From Solibacillus isronensis (GTDB lineage Bacteria; Bacillota; Bacilli; Bacillales_A; Planococcaceae): DNA of 64,000 bases. The stretch covers positions 1,240,001-1,304,000 of the forward strand of contig NZ_FVZN01000014.1 in NCBI RefSeq assembly GCF_900168685.1. The letters run 5' to 3'. This document shows positions 60,938 through 64,000 of this stretch, piece after piece (within the stretch, counting starts at the first letter, position 1; every line of letters begins with the position of its first letter). Below the pieces are notes generated by a model. That model saw nothing but the letters and a program-made list of their open reading frames with translations, made no database searches and was not told the DNA's origin. The position numbers were made by a program, and so were the translations under genes.

Positions 60938-61912
60938 ATGGGGCCAATTAATTACAGAGAAAGGTGGGAGAACATCATTTCAGAAAATAAGAGAGCGATT
61001 ATGCTGTTGGAGCAAAACAATTATGATGAAGCATTTTCACTATTTAAAAAGCTGGCAAGAGAAACACCGTCTGTTCAGAGTCTTAACAATTTGGCATGGA
61101 TTATGTTGCGTGAGGAAGAGAATCGAGATGAGGCAAGGGCATTATTAGAGCAATTACTCGTCCTTAACCCAAAGTCTTCGTTTCCATATATGTTGCTCGG
61201 TGAAATTGCGTTACATAACAAACAATATGATGAAGCAAAGCATTATTTACTACAGGCGCTCAGCTATAGAGAGACGGAGGAAGCGACCTATAATTTAGCA
61301 ATGGCGCATTTTCAGCTCGGTGAATTTGAACAAGCAGCGAAAGTCTTTTCTCGCTGTGATGGTGATTCAGGAATTACGCAATTACACGAGGTCGTATCTT
61401 GGCTGTATGCAGGTCATATTGATAAGGCAAAGACGCTTTTAGCTAAATGGAATGATGAAGCGGATGATTACACAGGTGCCATTGAAATTGCAGATGTTTA
61501 CATAGAGCTTAGTTGTTACAAGAAAGCACGAGCACAATTTGAAAAAGAATGGAACAGCTATTATATTTCACCTTATTGCGTCAGTCGCTATGCTTATACC
61601 TTGTGGCAATTAGAGGACTACGATGCTTGCCGTGCAATAATTCAACAAGCAATTCAACAGAATAAAGAAGAACAAATGGATGAACAGCAAAGGGAGCTGG
61701 AAGAGCATTGGACAGCGCAGGATCGTGACGAGTGCATAAATGAATTAACCGAACAGCATCACACTCTCGAAACGCTTTGGCGGAGCTTGGAAAATGGTTA
61801 TGTGCCTCCCTTTGACTACGATATGTATCCCAACGGCGGCTGTCAGCTGTTTGGCTGCACGCAGCATGGCCATCCTGAATACGAAGAGGTTACAAGAGGG
61901 GAAATTAGGTAG
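60938..61912 (+). CDS. tetratricopeptide-repeat protein
   Basis: 324 residues, soluble. About four TPR units in the first 160 residues (NNYDEAFSLFKKLARETPS, NLAWIMLREEENRDEARALL, GEIALHNKQYDEAKHYL, NLAMAHFQLGEFEQAAKVF) and further helical hairpins to about 260. The tail has a GGCQLFGCTQHGHPEY segment whose Cys/His content could bind a metal. No signal peptide. The ATG at 60938 has only a weak upstream site; a later start near 60970 is possible. Scaffold or regulatory role is inference. Confidence 0.78.
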   Translation: MGPINYRERWENIISENKRAIMLLEQNNYDEAFSLFKKLARETPSVQSLNNLAWIMLREEENRDEARALLEQLLVLNPKSSFPYMLLGEIALHNKQYDEAKHYLLQALSYRETEEATYNLAMAHFQLGEFEQAAKVFSRCDGDSGITQLHEVVSWLYAGHIDKAKTLLAKWNDEADDYTGAIEIADVYIELSCYKKARAQFEKEWNSYYISPYCVSRYAYTLWQLEDYDACRAIIQQAIQQNKEEQMDEQQRELEEHWTAQDRDECINELTEQHHTLETLWRSLENGYVPPFDYDMYPNGGCQLFGCTQHGHPEYEEVTRGEIR

Positions 61913-61977
61913 GCAAAGAGTTCATGATACATAAAATTCAAGCTATATGGCTGGCTAGCAACCAGTAGTGATTAAAT

Positions 61978-62214
61978 ATGTTAATTGAAATGGATGGGTA
62001 TGATCAGCAAGTGCTGTTATCCGGACCAAGCTATACATTAGAGCAGTTAAACAAATTTTATAGACTAGCAAAAAAGCAGGCAACCTCAAGCATAGAAATT
62101 GCACAGTTTTTTTGTTCAAAATATCAATTTAGCCGTATTCCGTATGATGCAACTCTTCAGGTGGCATTTGTGATTGATACCGATACAGGGCGGGTCTATT
62201 CACCGACATATTAA
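61978..62214 (+). CDS. small hypothetical protein
   Basis: 78 residues, soluble. The N-terminus is beta/hairpin-like (MLIEMDGYDQQVLLSG), the middle is a helix (LEQLNKFYRLAKKQATSSIEI), and the C-terminal strand DTDTGRVYSPTY is distinct. The ATG 61978 lacks a strong ribosome binding site, so it depends on composition only. It follows the TPR gene by 65 bases. Confidence 0.5.
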   Translation: MLIEMDGYDQQVLLSGPSYTLEQLNKFYRLAKKQATSSIEIAQFFCSKYQFSRIPYDATLQVAFVIDTDTGRVYSPTY

Positions 62215-62318
62215 AAATTAGGGGTAAGGTGAGTTGAGTTGGTAAAAGGAAATATATTGAAACTAATAAGTAATGTAATCGTATATTAGGTACAGGATAA
62301 TCTCGGGAGGTATTGAAA

Positions 62319-62534
62319 ATGGTGGGGGTATTTTTATCGATTATTATTATATATGGAGTTTTAATATGGACCTATTTCTACCCAGAAGAAAGTTTATTAT
62401 GGGGAAAACGCGGGATGTTCAAAGAAGAACCTCAATTAACTGAGAGAGTAATTCGCAATACAAAATTGAAAGCCTTAATAAGTATTATTGTAATAACGTT
62501 AATCATTATTATTTTTATATTTACTCAATTTTAA
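62319..62534 (+). CDS. small membrane protein
   Basis: 71 residues: helix at 2-19, a 30-residue charged loop (PEESLLWGKRGMFKEEPQLTE) and a C-terminal helix of mostly Ile/Val (SIIVITLIIIIFIF). GGGAGG is spaced for ATG 62319. The PEESLLWGKRGMF loop is distinctive, but I cannot name the family. Confidence 0.6.
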   Translation: MVGVFLSIIIIYGVLIWTYFYPEESLLWGKRGMFKEEPQLTERVIRNTKLKALISIIVITLIIIIFIFTQF

Positions 62535-62607
62535 TAAGTAGAAAACATAGGCAAAAATCAAGAGCCATTTTTATTGGTGCTCATTCATTGTTACTAATAG
62601 ACTTCAA

Positions 62608-62665
62608 AAGGGGAGCCGTACGCATAGCATATAGTATGCTAACCCTAACACCCCCAGATTTTTTT
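62608..62665. other. hairpin with GGGG/CCCC base and T run
   Basis: AAAAGGGG begins a stretch containing the perfect inverted repeat TAGCATA/TATGCTA (62625-62641, loop TAG) and ending CCCCC-AGATTTTTTT. It may be a terminator for the small upstream gene or a structured element. The rest of 62535-62825 holds nothing else I can support. Confidence 0.45.
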
Positions 62666-62825
62666 AGTAACTCTTAACCTAACTTGAAATGCAGTTTAAC
62701 CATGACAAACTACTTTGATAAAATTAATCGAATGGAGTAAAAAAGGGTTTTATCTGAATCGAGGAACCATATTATTACAATTCATGTCTATATTAGAAAT
62801 GTAAGTAAAATGGTTTGGAGGCAAA

Positions 62826-63119
62826 ATGATGTGGTTATTAATAGGAATTATTGCAATAGTGGCAACTTTTATAAACTTGTTTATGTACATTACAGGTAAG
62901 GATTACAAACTTGCGATGGCAATGGGGCTATCATTTACAGCACTTACCCTCTGTGCCGAATACACGCTGATTTCGGATTGGGTGGAAGTAAAAGATTGGG
63001 CGGCTATAGAAGATGTAGTACCAGGTATGGAAAGGGCATTATGGTTTTTAACGAGTATTTCTATCTTATTAAATATAGCACCGATATTTCTAGAGAGAAA
63101 AAGAAATAAAAGTAAATAA
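62826..63119 (+). CDS. small membrane protein
   Basis: 97 residues, three hydrophobic segments (about 2-19, 28-50 and 69-88) and a RKRNKSK basic end. An acidic ISDWVEVKDWAAIEDVVPGM loop lies between helices two and three. TTGGAGG precedes the ATG pair at 62826 and 62829. No family recognised. Confidence 0.65.
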   Translation: MMWLLIGIIAIVATFINLFMYITGKDYKLAMAMGLSFTALTLCAEYTLISDWVEVKDWAAIEDVVPGMERALWFLTSISILLNIAPIFLERKRNKSK

Positions 63120-63210
63120 CGTATTTCCAAAATCGGTGCTCTTTATAAAGAACGAGTGGAACCATATGTATTTGATAGCATTAAAAGACTTTAATTTAAA
63201 ATCTTTTATG

Positions 63211-63417
63211 CTATTTTTTTTCACAAATCACCGGAGACCAAAATCCGTCTTTCTTTATCACAACTTCTTCCACCTGATCGAAGTTTTCAAAGCACTTCTC
63301 AATAATAAGTTCATTTGCTTGGTGATTCTTATAAATTTGGTTAAATGTTATACCGCCAATAGTTAGAATAAGAATACTTCCAACTATGGCGATTAACTTA
63401 CTAAGTTTATTATTCAA
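63211..63417 (-). CDS. small single-span membrane protein
   Basis: 68 residues: a basic start, one membrane helix (LIAIVGSILILTIGGITF), then a charged helix ANELIIEKCFENFDQVEEVV and a VICEKK end. AAAGGAG is better spaced for TTG 63417 than for TTG 63423. It resembles the small membrane proteins frequent in Bacillales accessory regions. Unknown function. Confidence 0.55.
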   Translation of the reverse strand: MNNKLSKLIAIVGSILILTIGGITFNQIYKNHQANELIIEKCFENFDQVEEVVIKKDGFWSPVICEKK

Positions 63418-63469
63418 CGGCAATATCTCCTTTATTTTAAAACCATTAATACTTTTTCTCAGTACTCAT

Positions 63470-63961
63470 CTATTGAACGAAATACTGATAAAATAATTTA
63501 TCCACTTGTAATATAGGGAAACTCTCAGGTAATTCGTTAGGATTAATTCCTGTAAATCCATTCTTCTCATAAAATCGGTGAGCGGCTAAAAATTGAGGTG
63601 TAGTTCCTAGATAGATAACCTCTACTGAATGTTCTTTGGCCCATTCGATTGCAGTGTTTAACAAAAGACTTGCGGTTTTAAATTTTGCTCCGCGATAATT
63701 TTTATCCACAAACATCTTCCTTAATGCAACTTGGTGGTTACCTAAATCTAAAAGGCTTATTGTACCAACTACTTTATCATTATAGATAGCTACCCAAAAG
63801 TTACCATTTCCTGTCTGATAAAATTCTTTTACTTTGAACAGATCGGGTTGATCATCTTTAGTTATCGGAATGTTGTATTCCTGCTGCTGAATATGAAGAA
63901 TTAAATCTACCACTTGAGCTTGATATTCATTACTATACTGTTTCACAATGGGGGAGTTCAT
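63470..63961 (-). CDS. GNAT N-acetyltransferase
   Basis: 163 residues. Motif A KMFVDKNYRGAKFKTASLLL near 92-111 (R-G-A-x-F in place of the usual Q-G-x-G), then a helix EWAKEHSVEVIYLG. Motif B is AAHRFYEKNGFTGI. The altered pyrophosphate loop suggests a divergent GNAT. It starts ATG 63961 and is the last gene of the window. Substrate unknown. Confidence 0.85.
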   Translation of the reverse strand: MNSPIVKQYSNEYQAQVVDLILHIQQQEYNIPITKDDQPDLFKVKEFYQTGNGNFWVAIYNDKVVGTISLLDLGNHQVALRKMFVDKNYRGAKFKTASLLLNTAIEWAKEHSVEVIYLGTTPQFLAAHRFYEKNGFTGINPNELPESFPILQVDKLFYQYFVQ

Positions 63962-64000
63962 CTTCTGTTTACACCGCCTATAAATATATTTATTTTCTAA

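Noticed and set aside
1-64000. tRNA, rRNA or prophage genes
   Set aside because: None seen: no cloverleaf with CCA-adjacent arms, no rRNA signature, no integrase or phage structural genes.

Overview
The window looks like a chromosomal segment of a low-GC Gram-positive Bacillales bacterium. AGGAGG-type ribosome binding sites, many TTG/GTG starts, U-tailed terminators, a proline-type T-box, CcpA-like cre boxes, an NsrR/Hmp pair, YesM/YesN-like two-component genes and S-layer-homology repeats all point that way. I infer Planococcaceae (Solibacillus/Lysinibacillus-like), but no rRNA gene is present to settle it, and I saw no tRNA or CRISPR.

Layout. 1-10.5 kb: end of a SUKH/SMI1-type gene, a class A penicillin-binding protein with a long Lys/Glu tail, an internally repeated small protein, a frameshifted nucleotidyltransferase-like gene, a paired YdcZ-type transporter with an ArsR regulator and two matching operators, proC behind a T-box, an MBL-fold hydrolase behind a hairpin-rich leader, a decayed gene and two lipoproteins. 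10.7-27.2 kb: a complete intracellular pectin-oligomer catabolic region. It holds GH28 polygalacturonase, two paralogous sugar-binding lipoproteins, two CUT1 permeases, GH105 hydrolase, a YesM/YesN-like two-component system, kduI, kduD, a TIM-barrel isomerase, an MsmX-like ATPase, kdgK and kdgA. Imported oligogalacturonides would be cut to galacturonate derivatives and taken through 2-keto-3-deoxygluconate and its phosphate to pyruvate and glyceraldehyde-3-phosphate. cre-like boxes before the permease, kduI and ATPase genes suggest catabolite repression.

27.5-45.3 kb: a PAS-HD-GYP protein; a 20-unit intergenic array with about 21-bp phasing; divergent hmp and nsrR with tandem operator-promoters; an SDR enzyme; argG and argH; an MFS exporter; a TelA-family protein; an EamA transporter; an M20 peptidase overlapping a sirtuin; and a Hen1-Pnkp RNA repair operon.

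45.5-64 kb: an accessory-looking stretch of lipoproteins, five single-domain GNAT acetyltransferases and small membrane proteins. It also has a decayed S-layer-homology gene, a STAS-like protein next to a KAS III homologue lacking two of three catalytic residues, and an intact IS21-family element that split a small membrane gene and left a 5-bp duplication. A Fur-box-controlled siderophore/ferric uptake locus follows. Five genes in the window are visibly broken (3.4, 8.6, 47.2, 51.5 and 52.4 kb).

The least explained elements are the C-Ser-Tyr KAS III plus STAS-like pair (48.7-50.1 kb), the phased TTAGAA array (28.56-28.99 kb), the UUCG-capped leader (7.19-7.37 kb) and the operator pairs at arsR/ydcZ and hmp/nsrR. 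Functions are assigned from motifs read by eye; no database search was possible.
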